In this document: in pieces, positions 16,891 to 25,576 of the stretch
How positions within the stretch are numbered: the first letter of the stretch is position 1
Layout: each line of letters opens with the position of its first letter
Origin: Streptomyces sp. NBC_00659
Lineage (GTDB): Bacteria; Actinomycetota; Actinomycetes; Streptomycetales; Streptomycetaceae
NCBI RefSeq assembly: GCF_036226925.1
Contig: NZ_CP109031.1
Coordinates: 1,240,001-1,304,000 of the forward strand
Direction of reading: 5' to 3'
DNA: 64,000 bases
Position numbers and translations under genes: made by a program
The notes under the pieces: model-generated
The model's database searches: none
Told to the model about the DNA's origin: nothing
Seen by the model: only the letters and a program-made list of their open reading frames with translations

Positions 16891-19488
16891 TCAGGCTGAT
16901 TTCTCCAGGAGTTCCCAGGAGTCGAGCTCATGCTCCCCCGGCTCCACATGGACCGGCGGACACCCTGGGAGCCGCACGACGCCGGAGCAGCCGTCGGGCA
17001 CGACGACATGGATGCGCATCCGGCCGTCGGCGGTTGTCTCCCACGACGACTCGGCTGCGCCGTAGGGCGTTTCGTGGCGTGTCCGTGCCCAGGTGATGCC
17101 GCCGCCGGGCCGGGGCTGGAAGACAAGCTGCCGATAGCCGGGCATGGACTCGGCCATGCCTCCGACGACGCGGTGCAGCCAGTCGGCGACGGCTCCGAGA
17201 GCGTAGTGGTTGAAGGAGGTCATACCGCCGGGGTTGAGGGTGCCGTCGGGGCGAAGGCTGTCCCACCGCTCCCAGATGGTGGTTGCCCCTTGCGTGACCG
17301 GATAGAGCCAGGAAGGACATTCGGTCTGGGTCAGCAGGCGGTAGGCGACGTCCAGGTGGCCGGTGTCGGTGAGGGCGTCACAGATCACCGGAGTCCCGAC
17401 GAATCCTGTGGCGATACGGGCTTCGTCGGCGAGGACCAATTCGGCCAGCCGGTCGCCGGCTGCGCGTCGTTGCGGCTCGGTGAGGAGGTCGAAGGCGATA
17501 CCGAGTGCGTAGGCGGTGGGGCTGTCGCTGGTCATGCGGCCGACGGGCAGTACGTACCGGCGGCGGAAGGCGGCCGCCACCTCTGCGGCCAGTGCGGCGT
17601 ACTGCGCGGCGTCCTGTTCCATGCCCAGTTCGGCCGCGGCCAGGGACAGGTGACGGGCGGAATACGCAAAGTAGCCCGTGGCCACCAGGTAACGGTCGGT
17701 GCGGCCGGCAGCCGGGTCATCCGGCGGGGCGGCGGGGTCGAGCCAGTCACCCAGCTGGAATCCGGTGTCCCAGAGGCGATCGGGGCCTGCGAGCCGTTCG
17801 ACGAGGTCCACCCACGCCTTGGCCATGGCGTAGTTGCGGCGCAGGATCTGCAGGTCGCCGAAGCGCCGGTACAGGGTCCAGGGGGTGAGCGTGGCGACGT
17901 CTCCCCAGGCGGCACCGGGCTGGATCGGCGTCCACATCGGTTTGCCGGGGATGACGGGCACGTACCAGGGGATGGTGCCGTCGGGAAGCTGCTCGAGCCC
18001 GACATCGGTGAGCCAGGAGTCCAGCATGCCGGCGCAGTCGTAGAGGAAGCTCGCGGTCGGGGCGAAGACCTGAAGGTCGCCCGTCCAGCCGAGGCGTTCG
18101 TCGCGCTGGGGACAGTCGGTGGGGATGTCGACGAAGTTGCCGCGCATGCTCCATACGACATTTTCGTGGAGCCGGTTGATCAGCGGGTCGCTGCACTCGA
18201 ACCAGCCCGTACGTCGCATGTCTGTGTGATAGACACGGGCCGTCACCGACTCCTGCGTCAACTCCCCTGGCCAGCCGCTGATTTCGGCGTAGCGAAAGCC
18301 GTGCAGGGTGAACCGGGGCTCCCACGTGTACGGACCACGTCCGGACAGAATCATGGTGTCGGTGGAGTACGCCTCGCGCAGGGGTTGGGTGGCCAGTTCT
18401 CCGTCCTGGAGCACTTCGGCGTGTCGAACGGTGATGGTGGTGCCGACGGGGCCGTCTGCGGTGAGGCGGAGCCGGCCGACGAGGTTTTGGCCGAAGTCGA
18501 GGAGGTGACGGCCGTCGGCCGTTCGCATGATGGCGACAGGGGCCATCTCCTGGGTGCAGCGCACGGGCGGGCCTTGGGGGGCGACGAGTGTGCGCGGGTT
18601 CCGGTTGCCGAGCCGAACGGGGGTCCATTCTGTGTGCTGCTCAGGCGTGCGGGTCGCCCAATAGGGGTCGTCGAGTCGGGCGTCGAAGTGCTCGCCTTCG
18701 TAGAGGCCACTACTGGCGATGGGCCCCGTGGCCGCCGTCCAGGTGGCGTCCGTGGCGATGACCGCGGTGGTGCCGTCGTCGTAGGTCACTTCCAGCTGGG
18801 CGATGAGGGCTTGGTCGGTGCCGTAGATGTTGCGGGTGCCGCCGTCGAATCCGTACTTGCCGCGGTACCAGCCGTCGCCGAGCCAGGCACCGATGACGTT
18901 GGTGCCTGTGGCGAGGTGGGCGGTGACGTCATGGGTGCGGTAGCGCAGGCGGTGGGGGTAGACCGTCCAGCCCGGGGCGAGGATCTCGCTGCCCACGCGG
19001 AGTCCGTTGACCTCCACCTCGTACAGGCCGTGAGCGGTGACGTAGAGGCGGGCTCGGGTGATCGGGCGATCCAGGTCGAAGTCTTTGCGTACCCGGGCCG
19101 GTTGGCGTTCGGCGGCCGGATCCTCGGCCCATCCGCCGCCGACCGGTATCGCACTCCAGTCCGCCGGGTCGAGCAGCCCGGCTTCCACCACGCTGGGCTC
19201 GCTCCATGCGGAAGGAGCCGCGGTTCCGGCTGTCCAGACCCGGACTCGGACGGTCACGCTCTCGCGTGAGGCCAGCGGTTCACCGGGCCAGGGCACCAGT
19301 AGCTGGTCGCTTCCTTCGATCCGGCCGGTGCTGTGCTCACGGCCGGAACGTTCGAGCCGGACCTCGTAGGCCTGTTGACTGCCGGTGCCGGGGGGAAGCT
19401 TCCAGGTCAGCCGGGGGGTGGCCGTACCGATACCGAGGCCGTCCGGGAGGTGTTCGAAGGAGACCGGGGCGGGTTGGGGGGTCGACAA
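16891..19488 (-). CDS. GH78 alpha-L-rhamnosidase, cytoplasmic
   Basis: An 865-residue rhamnosidase without a signal peptide. N-terminal beta domains include the rhamnose-binding-type segment LYEVEVNGLRVGSEILAPGW (near residue 155). The (alpha/alpha)6 barrel carries the family motif DCPQRDERLGWTGD near residue 470, with acidic catalytic residues, then TTIWERWDS and GGMTSFNHYALGAV near residue 770. A C-terminal beta sandwich follows. The start is a TTG at 19488 with GAAAGG six bases upstream. It is the last gene of the ABC-permease operon (gap 44 bases) and ends at a strong terminator. Removal of terminal rhamnose from imported rhamnosides, such as rutinosides, is the family function. Confidence 0.9.
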   Translation of the reverse strand: MSTPQPAPVSFEHLPDGLGIGTATPRLTWKLPPGTGSQQAYEVRLERSGREHSTGRIEGSDQLLVPWPGEPLASRESVTVRVRVWTAGTAAPSAWSEPSVVEAGLLDPADWSAIPVGGGWAEDPAAERQPARVRKDFDLDRPITRARLYVTAHGLYEVEVNGLRVGSEILAPGWTVYPHRLRYRTHDVTAHLATGTNVIGAWLGDGWYRGKYGFDGGTRNIYGTDQALIAQLEVTYDDGTTAVIATDATWTAATGPIASSGLYEGEHFDARLDDPYWATRTPEQHTEWTPVRLGNRNPRTLVAPQGPPVRCTQEMAPVAIMRTADGRHLLDFGQNLVGRLRLTADGPVGTTITVRHAEVLQDGELATQPLREAYSTDTMILSGRGPYTWEPRFTLHGFRYAEISGWPGELTQESVTARVYHTDMRRTGWFECSDPLINRLHENVVWSMRGNFVDIPTDCPQRDERLGWTGDLQVFAPTASFLYDCAGMLDSWLTDVGLEQLPDGTIPWYVPVIPGKPMWTPIQPGAAWGDVATLTPWTLYRRFGDLQILRRNYAMAKAWVDLVERLAGPDRLWDTGFQLGDWLDPAAPPDDPAAGRTDRYLVATGYFAYSARHLSLAAAELGMEQDAAQYAALAAEVAAAFRRRYVLPVGRMTSDSPTAYALGIAFDLLTEPQRRAAGDRLAELVLADEARIATGFVGTPVICDALTDTGHLDVAYRLLTQTECPSWLYPVTQGATTIWERWDSLRPDGTLNPGGMTSFNHYALGAVADWLHRVVGGMAESMPGYRQLVFQPRPGGGITWARTRHETPYGAAESSWETTADGRMRIHVVVPDGCSGVVRLPGCPPVHVEPGEHELDSWELLEKSA

Positions 19489-19532
19489 GGGGAACCTTTC
19501 TTCACGTGCGGGAGCGGTTGGGCTTCGGAGGT

Positions 19533-20447
19533 TCAGCCCTTGAGCGCTCCGGAAGTGAGGCCCTTCATGACCTTCTGGTTGAGGAAGAGGTAGATCAGGA
19601 GGGTGCCGAAGACGTTGAGGCAGATGGCGGCGAACAGGGGGCCGTACTGGGTGGCGCCGAAGTCGCCGGTGAAGTTGAGCAGGCCGACCTGGACGGTGCG
19701 CAGGTCCTGGCTGTTGGTGAAGGTGAGGGCGATCAGCAGGTCGTTCCAGATGAAGAAGAACTCGACCAGGCCGACCGTCAGGAGCGCGTTGCGGACCATC
19801 GGGACACTGATGGTCCAGAAGGAGCGCAGGATCCCGGCGCCGTCGATCGTGGCAGCCTCGAAGAGTTCACGGGGGACGGACTTGTAGTAGGTGGCCATCA
19901 TGAAGACGGTCAGCGGCAGGCCTGTGCCGGTGTAGGTGAGGATCAGCGGCCACAGCGTGCCGGACAGACCGGTCTGGAAGTACACCGTGAACAGGGGAAG
20001 CAGGATCATCTGCGGCGGCACCATCATGCCGGCCAGAAAGACCAGCAAGGTCAGGTTGCGGCCCTTCCACACCATGACCTGGAGCGCGAAACCGGCTGCC
20101 GCTCCCAGCAGCAGGATCAGGGCAAGCGCCGGGACGACGGCGAGCAGGCTGTTGCGGACGTACAGGCCGATGTGGCCGGTGGTCCACGCTTCGGTGTAGT
20201 TGCCCCACTCCCACGTGGTGGGCAGGCTCCAGGTCGAGTGGTTGAGGTAGTCGCTGTTGGACTTCAGTGAGGTCAGGAACATCCAGACGAGCGGGTAGAT
20301 CTCGACGACCAGCAGCAGGGTGACGACGATCTTCACCCACACCTTGCTGACCCGGACGCGCCGCCGGGAACGGGACCGTCCGGAAGCAGCGGACGGTCCG
20401 CGGCTCGCCTGATGGGCGGTGGCCTTCACAGGGGTGTCGATGGCCAT
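19533..20447 (-). CDS. ABC sugar transporter permease (MalG-type)
   Basis: A 304-residue permease with six hydrophobic segments. The EAA loop, ELFEAATIDGAGILRSF near residue 195, marks the contact with the ATPase. The start is placed at the ATG at 20447, five bases after the stop of the partner permease, with AAGG upstream. The frame upstream to 20513 overlaps that gene and is not protein-like. It is the third gene of the transporter operon. No ATPase is encoded nearby; Streptomyces CUT1 importers usually share the MsiK ATPase encoded elsewhere. Confidence 0.88.
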   Translation of the reverse strand: MAIDTPVKATAHQASRGPSAASGRSRSRRRVRVSKVWVKIVVTLLLVVEIYPLVWMFLTSLKSNSDYLNHSTWSLPTTWEWGNYTEAWTTGHIGLYVRNSLLAVVPALALILLLGAAAGFALQVMVWKGRNLTLLVFLAGMMVPPQMILLPLFTVYFQTGLSGTLWPLILTYTGTGLPLTVFMMATYYKSVPRELFEAATIDGAGILRSFWTISVPMVRNALLTVGLVEFFFIWNDLLIALTFTNSQDLRTVQVGLLNFTGDFGATQYGPLFAAICLNVFGTLLIYLFLNQKVMKGLTSGALKG

Positions 20448-20452
20448 GGTTG

Positions 20453-21337
20453 TCAGCCTTCCGTGAGGTCGCGCCGTGAGACGCGGAAGACGACCAGGCT
20501 CACCAGCAGGCACACCACGGTGAGCAGCACGGCGATGGTGCTGCCGTAGCCGTAGTCGCCGTAGGTGAACGACGTCTGGAACATGTACAGGGTCAGTGGC
20601 GTGGTGTCGTTGCCCGGGCCGCCGTTGGTGAGCGCGACGATGGAGTCGAAGGCCTTCAGCGTGCCGTTGATACTGAAGATCAGAGAGGACATGAGCACGG
20701 GCAGGGACAGCGGCAGCACGATGTGGCGCACCAGTCGCAGGCCTGTCGCTCCGTCGAGGCGCGCGGACTCCAGGACTTCCTCAGGGATGTCGACGAGACC
20801 GGCGAAGAGCAGGACGGCATAGAAGCCCATGGAGCGCCAGATGTCCATGACGACGAGGACCCAGAAGGCGCTCGAAGAGCTGCCGAAGAAGTCGATGGAG
20901 TCGATGCCCACCGCGTTCAGCAGTGAGTTGACGGGGCCGGTCTGCGGGGCGACCTGGAAGAACTTCTGGAAGAGCAGGCCGACGGCGACCGTGGGCAGTA
21001 CTACGGGGAAGAACACGAGGGTTCGCACGAGCGCGGAGGCGCGCTTGAGGAAGAAGACGTAGAGCAGGGCCAGGAGGTAGCCCGCGACCACCTGGCCGGC
21101 GGTGACGACGACGGCGTACTTGAGGGTGAACCACAGGGCGTGGCGGACGGCCGGATCATCGAGAAGGCGGGAGAAGTTGGCGACGCCGTTGCCGGTGAAG
21201 CCGTCGATGGAGTTGCCCTTGGTGAAGGAGTAGCCGAGCGACCACACCATCGGGACGAGCATGATCAGGGAATAGACGACGAGTGCGGGACCGAGCAGGA
21301 TCGCGATGGCCCTGCGGTCACCGAGTACGCGGTGCAT
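20453..21337 (-). CDS. ABC sugar transporter permease (MalF-type)
   Basis: A 294-residue inner-membrane permease of the CUT1 class. Six hydrophobic segments and an EAA loop (EVLESARLDGATGLRLV, near residue 190) are visible, together with the late motif ALTNGGPGNDTTPLTLYMF typical of MalF/UgpA-like subunits. It follows the binding-protein gene by about 100 bases and precedes the second permease by five, so the three form one importer. The adjacent rhamnosidase points to a rhamnose-containing oligosaccharide or glycoside as cargo. Confidence 0.88.
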   Translation of the reverse strand: MHRVLGDRRAIAILLGPALVVYSLIMLVPMVWSLGYSFTKGNSIDGFTGNGVANFSRLLDDPAVRHALWFTLKYAVVVTAGQVVAGYLLALLYVFFLKRASALVRTLVFFPVVLPTVAVGLLFQKFFQVAPQTGPVNSLLNAVGIDSIDFFGSSSSAFWVLVVMDIWRSMGFYAVLLFAGLVDIPEEVLESARLDGATGLRLVRHIVLPLSLPVLMSSLIFSINGTLKAFDSIVALTNGGPGNDTTPLTLYMFQTSFTYGDYGYGSTIAVLLTVVCLLVSLVVFRVSRRDLTEG

Positions 21338-21438
21338 GAGTGGTATCCACTTCGATGACGATGAGGAGTTGTGCCGAGCAGGCGCCGGGGCGGCGCGCGG
21401 AAGGCGCGTGCGGCGTCAGGCACGCCGCCCCGGTCGGC

Positions 21439-22755
21439 TCACTGAGCGGACAGCGCGTCCTGGACGGTCTGCATGAACTGCTCGGGGCTCACGCTTCCGC
21501 TGACCAGGCCCGCGGCGTTGGTCTGGCTGATCGTGGTGGCCTTGGTGCCGAACAGGGCCTCGAACCACAGGACGTTCTGCTTGGAGGCACTGATGGTGTC
21601 GCGCACCTGGGTAGTGACCTCGTTGGCGTCGGTGACCGGGGTGTTGACCTTGAAACCGGAGATCGAGCCGTGGTCCTTGAGCGCCTTGCTGCCGTAGTTC
21701 TTGGCGATGCAGGAGACCCAGGCGCCGGTGTTCTTGTCGAAGGACTTGGCGCCCAGGGTGATGCCGAGGCCGACGTTGGACGGGTACTGGTCGATGGAGC
21801 CCTTGCCGCCGGAGACGGCCGGGAAGGGCATGAAGCCGACGTTGTCCGCGCCGATCTTGTCCTGCTTGGCGTCCGAGATGTTCGCCAGTGCCCAGCTGCC
21901 CATGTAGAGCATGGCGGCCTTGCCGGTGAGGAACTGGTTCATGGCGGTGTCGTAGTCGATGGAGCCGACGCCCTTGCCGAAGTAGCCCTTCTTGCCGAGG
22001 GCGGCGATCTCGGTGGCGGCCTTGACGTACTGCGGGTCGGTCAGCTTCGCCTTGCCGTCGGCGACGTCCTTGAGTGCGTCCGGGCCGAGGCTGCGGTAGA
22101 GGTAGCCGCTGAGGAGGCGGGTGAGCGGCCAGCCCTGCTGACCGGAGGCGGAGAAGGGCTGGATGTCCTTGGCCTGGAGCTTGGCGGCTGAAGCGACCAG
22201 CTGGTCCCAGGTGGCGGGGACCTTCAGGCCGTTGGCCTCGAAGATCTTCTTGTTGTAGAAGACTCCCTCGATGTTGTACTCGTACGGCAGTACCTCCAGC
22301 TTGCCGCCGTACAGTGCCTTGATCGTCGACACGGCGGCCGGCTCCAGCTGGTCGTCGACTCCCAGCTCCTTCAGCTTGGCTTCCAGGTCGGCGATCTTCC
22401 CCGACTTGGCGAGCTTCTGGGTGAGCGCGGGGGCGTTGCCCGCGGCGAACTGCACCGGCAGGGCGCCCTGCCCGGCGAGCAGTTGCAGCTTCTGGTCGAG
22501 GCTCGCCTGGGGAACGGTCTCCACCTTCAGGGGCAGCGCGTCGTTCGCGGACTTGCACGAGCCCTCGGAGAGGCTGGTCAGGGCCGTCTTGACGGTGGTG
22601 TTCTCGGTGACGCTGAGGTAGCTGAAGTTCTTCGGCGCCGCCGCGGTACCGCTCCCGCTGCCGCCGCAGGCGGTGGCGAGCAGGGCCATTGAGGCCACGC
22701 CGGCCGTGAACAGACCCAGACGTGTGCGCCGAGCGCGGAACGTGCGAAGGGACAC
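21439..22755 (-). CDS. ABC sugar-binding lipoprotein, first gene of the importer operon
   Basis: A 438-residue extracellular solute-binding protein, family 1. A signal peptide with lipobox (MALLATAC) is followed by a Gly/Ser linker. The GTG at 22755 has GGGAG seven bases upstream and gives the expected basic n-region (SLRTFRARRTRLG), so the 35 residues back to 22860 are untranslated leader. It is divergent from two LacI-family genes, and a palindromic operator lies in its leader. Two MalF/MalG permeases and the rhamnosidase follow on the same strand. Confidence 0.88.
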   Translation of the reverse strand: MSLRTFRARRTRLGLFTAGVASMALLATACGGSGSGTAAAPKNFSYLSVTENTTVKTALTSLSEGSCKSANDALPLKVETVPQASLDQKLQLLAGQGALPVQFAAGNAPALTQKLAKSGKIADLEAKLKELGVDDQLEPAAVSTIKALYGGKLEVLPYEYNIEGVFYNKKIFEANGLKVPATWDQLVASAAKLQAKDIQPFSASGQQGWPLTRLLSGYLYRSLGPDALKDVADGKAKLTDPQYVKAATEIAALGKKGYFGKGVGSIDYDTAMNQFLTGKAAMLYMGSWALANISDAKQDKIGADNVGFMPFPAVSGGKGSIDQYPSNVGLGITLGAKSFDKNTGAWVSCIAKNYGSKALKDHGSISGFKVNTPVTDANEVTTQVRDTISASKQNVLWFEALFGTKATTISQTNAAGLVSGSVSPEQFMQTVQDALSAQ

Positions 22756-22837
22756 GGGTGACTCCCAGGGGTTGGAGAAGAAGCGAGATGTGAGGCGGAA
22801 GGACGGCGCCGAGAGCGACAGGCGGCCGCGCCACGCT

Positions 22838-22858
22838 GGAGTTCGTAAAACGTTCTCC
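22838..22858. promoter_or_regulatory. Palindromic LacI-type operator upstream of the importer operon
   Basis: GGAG-TT-CGT-AAA-ACG-TT-CTCC is a 21-base dyad with outer arms GGAG/CTCC and inner arms CGT/ACG around an AAA centre. It lies about 85 bases before the GTG of the binding-protein gene, facing the divergent lacI genes, and is the best candidate operator for one of them. Confidence 0.55.
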
Positions 22859-22941
22859 ATGTCGAGTGGGCAACACCCTGCACCCGTCGCCCTACTCCGT
22901 CAAGACACGGAGCTGTAACACCAGGGATTTCAACCAGAGAC

Positions 22942-22978
22942 TTGACGCTGGGCGTGTGACATCCTGTAAACCGTTACA
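22942..22978 (+). promoter_or_regulatory. Promoter and overlapping operator of the first lacI gene
   Basis: TTGACG (22942-22947) and TGTAAA (22965-22970) are separated by 17 bases. The -10 lies inside the dyad TGTAA-ACCG-TTACA (22965-22978), with perfect five-base arms. A repressor bound there would block its own promoter, as expected for autoregulation by one of the two LacI proteins encoded downstream. Confidence 0.6.
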
Positions 22979-23005
22979 CCAACCACGAGAACCGGAGTGC
23001 GGGCG

Positions 23006-24055
23006 ATGGACGGCGCTGCAGAACCCAGGCAGAACAAGCGCGTGACGATCACCGATGTCGCCCGGCACGCAGGCGTGTCCATTGCGGCCGTGTCCAAGGT
23101 GCTCAACAACGCCTACGGGGTGAGCCCTGCCATGCACGAGAAGGTGCAGGCCGCGATCACCGCACTCGACTACCGCCCGCACGCCGCCGCCCGTGGCATG
23201 CGCGGGCGGACCTACACCATCGGCGTCCTGCTGGACAACGTCCGCAACGCCTTCTTCGCCGACATCCTGGACGGCATCCGGGACGAGCTGCGCAGCTCCG
23301 ATTACACCGTGCTGATCGGAGCGGCCGGGTTCGACGCGCAGGACCAGGCCCGCACCATCCGTTCCATGGTGGACCGCCAGATGGACGGCCTGGTCCTCAT
23401 CGCGCCGAGCACGCCCCGCCCGGAGGTCCTCGCCACCGCTGCGTCGACACCCACGGTCGTGATCGGCCACGACGACGCCGCGGACAGCCATGATTCGGTC
23501 GTCGACGCCGACGATGTCGGCGCCGGCCTGGTGGTGGACCACCTGGTCTCCCTCGGCCACCGCGACATCGCCCTTGTCTCGGCGCCCGGAGCTAAGACGG
23601 GCCGGTGGAAGAGAACACCCGAGATCGTGCTCGCCTCCGGCTACATGGAGGCCATGCAACGGCACGGCCTCGCTGACCACGCCCAGGTGCACCATGGCGC
23701 GTACTCCGACGATGGTGGTTTCAAAGCCGGTATGACCTTGTTGACCGCGGAACGCGCACCCACAGCCATCATGACCGGCGCCGACGTCGCGGCCCTGGGC
23801 ATCTACCGCGCCGCCCACGAACTCGGCCTGCGCATCCCCGACGATCTCTCCCTCGTCGGCTACAACAACACGGCCCTCGCGGCCCTGGCCCCGGTCCAGC
23901 TGACCAGCGTCGACCAGGCCGGACACACCATGGGCTCGACAGCCGCGCGCCTTCTCATCGAGAGAGTCGAAGGCCGCCGCGACCGGGCGATCCGCACCAC
24001 CATGACTCCGCGTCTGGTCGTGCGGAAGAGCACGGCAACGCCAGGAGGCCGGTAG
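23006..24055 (+). CDS. LacI-family transcriptional regulator (first of a tandem pair)
   Basis: A 349-residue LacI repressor. The HTH (VTITDVARHAGVSIAAVSKV) lies at residues ~12-31 and the hinge near 57-64 (HAAARGMRG), followed by a type I periplasmic-binding-like sensor domain with VVDHLVSLGHRDIALVS and RIPDDLSLVGYNN. The frame opens at a GTG at 22997 that overlaps the GGAG Shine-Dalgarno (22994-22997). The ATG at 23006, eight bases beyond it, is the better start. It is divergent from the importer/rhamnosidase operon and three bases before a second lacI gene. A sugar released from the glycoside is the likely inducer. Confidence 0.85.
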   Translation: MDGAAEPRQNKRVTITDVARHAGVSIAAVSKVLNNAYGVSPAMHEKVQAAITALDYRPHAAARGMRGRTYTIGVLLDNVRNAFFADILDGIRDELRSSDYTVLIGAAGFDAQDQARTIRSMVDRQMDGLVLIAPSTPRPEVLATAASTPTVVIGHDDAADSHDSVVDADDVGAGLVVDHLVSLGHRDIALVSAPGAKTGRWKRTPEIVLASGYMEAMQRHGLADHAQVHHGAYSDDGGFKAGMTLLTAERAPTAIMTGADVAALGIYRAAHELGLRIPDDLSLVGYNNTALAALAPVQLTSVDQAGHTMGSTAARLLIERVEGRRDRAIRTTMTPRLVVRKSTATPGGR

Positions 24056-24058
24056 ACC

Positions 24059-25162
24059 GTGGAACGGACGATGCCCACCGTGCCCGTGGTCCGGCGCGAG
24101 CCACCGCGCCACCACACAGCAGCCGCCCGGGAAGCCAGAGCCCGGCGCAGAGTGGGCATCAAGGACGTGGCGCGGGAAGCCGGCGTCTCGCTCGGCACGG
24201 TGTCCAACGTCCTCAACCGCCCCGACATCGTCGCCGCGCCGACCCGGCAGCGGGTCCTGGACGTCATCGACGCCCTGGGATACGTACGTTCGGACGGCGC
24301 GCGCCAGTTGCGCGGCTTCGCTTCCCGGCTCGTGGCCGTCTTGGTCCTCGACCTGGCCAATCCCTTCTTCACCGCGCTGGCCGCCGGCGTGGAACAGGCC
24401 GCGCTCGAGGCCGACCTCGGGGTCATGGTGTGCACGGCCGGCCGAGGACCGGCCGACGAGGCCCGCCACCTTTCGCTGATCACCTCGCACCAGGTCCGCG
24501 GCGCCGTCCTGGCCTCCGGAGACGGCACGGGGCGCAGGGTGGCGGGCTTCCGCCGCAACGGGGTGCCGTTCGTCATCGCGGACCAGAACGCCCCTCAGCC
24601 GGGGGCCTGTTCGGTCGGCATCGACGACGTCGCGGGAGGACAGGCCGCCGTGCGCCACCTGATCCAGCAGGGACACCGGTCGATCGGATACGTCAGCGGA
24701 CCCGACTGTCTCCAGCAGGTTCGGGACCGGCGCCGGGGAGCGGCCATCGCGGTCAACCTGGCCGGACTTCCGGCGGAGTCGCTTCGGGACCTGCCGTGCC
24801 CGGCGCTCACCGTGGGCGCCGGCAGGGACGCCGGGCACAGGATCCTCGGCCTCAGAAAGCGCCCCACCGCCGTCTTCTGCGCCAACGACCTGCTTGCACT
24901 CGGCGTGATGCAGGCGCTGTACGAGGCCGGCCTGCGGGTGCCGGAAGACATCGGAGTGGTGGGATACGACGACATCGAATTCGCCGCGTCCGCCGTCGTT
25001 CCGCTCACTTCGGTACGACGCCCCGCTCTCACATTGGGCCGCGAGGCAGGCCGACTGCTCCTCGAAGACACGGCCGAAGCCGCCACGCACGAACACACCC
25101 ACGTGGTGCTGCAGCCGGAACTGGTCGTGCGCCGGTCGACCATGCGGACGCCGGCGCGGTGA
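24059..25162 (+). CDS. LacI-family transcriptional regulator (second of a tandem pair)
   Basis: A 367-residue LacI protein with a ~30-residue basic N-terminal extension before the HTH (GIKDVAREAGVSLGTVSNVL, residues ~33-52). The sensor domain includes VRHLIQQGHRSIGYVSG and VPEDIGVVGYDDIEFAA. The GTG at 24059 is used because AGGAGG lies about ten bases upstream at the end of the preceding gene; an ATG 12 bases later is the alternative. It is cotranscribed with the first lacI. Two repressors in one transcript suggest that two inducers, or two target promoters such as the importer and GH3 operons, are read separately. Confidence 0.85.
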   Translation: MERTMPTVPVVRREPPRHHTAAAREARARRRVGIKDVAREAGVSLGTVSNVLNRPDIVAAPTRQRVLDVIDALGYVRSDGARQLRGFASRLVAVLVLDLANPFFTALAAGVEQAALEADLGVMVCTAGRGPADEARHLSLITSHQVRGAVLASGDGTGRRVAGFRRNGVPFVIADQNAPQPGACSVGIDDVAGGQAAVRHLIQQGHRSIGYVSGPDCLQQVRDRRRGAAIAVNLAGLPAESLRDLPCPALTVGAGRDAGHRILGLRKRPTAVFCANDLLALGVMQALYEAGLRVPEDIGVVGYDDIEFAASAVVPLTSVRRPALTLGREAGRLLLEDTAEAATHEHTHVVLQPELVVRRSTMRTPAR

Positions 25163-25172
25163 CCCAAGTGAG

Positions 25173-25361
25173 TCAGATGCTTTCGGGAACATGCTGGGGC
25201 AGCGTCTTCGGTGATCGGCGGGTCAGGGGAAGCAGCGCGGCCGAGACCAGCATCGTGAGCAGGCCGAGCAGCACGACGGCCGAGGCCAGCGTGCCCAGCA
25301 TGCCCTTGGCGGCCGGGTCCCCCGTATGTTCGTGGGCGGACAGGGCGGCGGAAGCGGGCAT
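25173..25361 (-). CDS. Small single-helix membrane protein
   Basis: A 62-residue frame starting at the ATG at 25361 with GGAG seven bases upstream. One hydrophobic helix (GTLASAVVLLGLLTMLVSAA) runs from about residue 22 to 44, followed by a short basic tail. It is convergent with the second lacI gene, ending 11 bases from it. No family is recognised. Length, start context and helix make it a plausible real gene, but it could be a chance frame. Confidence 0.4.
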   Translation of the reverse strand: MPASAALSAHEHTGDPAAKGMLGTLASAVVLLGLLTMLVSAALLPLTRRSPKTLPQHVPESI

Positions 25362-25576
25362 GGCGGCACTCCGTGGGACGTGAGGAAGGGAGGAGCGCCG
25401 TGTAGCGGACCGGGCCGGACGGGCTGTGCAGGCGGACCCCGCAGTCGGCTCACGGGCGCGGTGGTGTCCCACGACTATGCGTTCCGGGTCTCGGCCTGCC
25501 CACCCCTCACGTCATCCAAGTTACCGATGCCCTCGATCCATCGTGTGGATAGTGATGTCATGGGCTGCGTCAGGCT

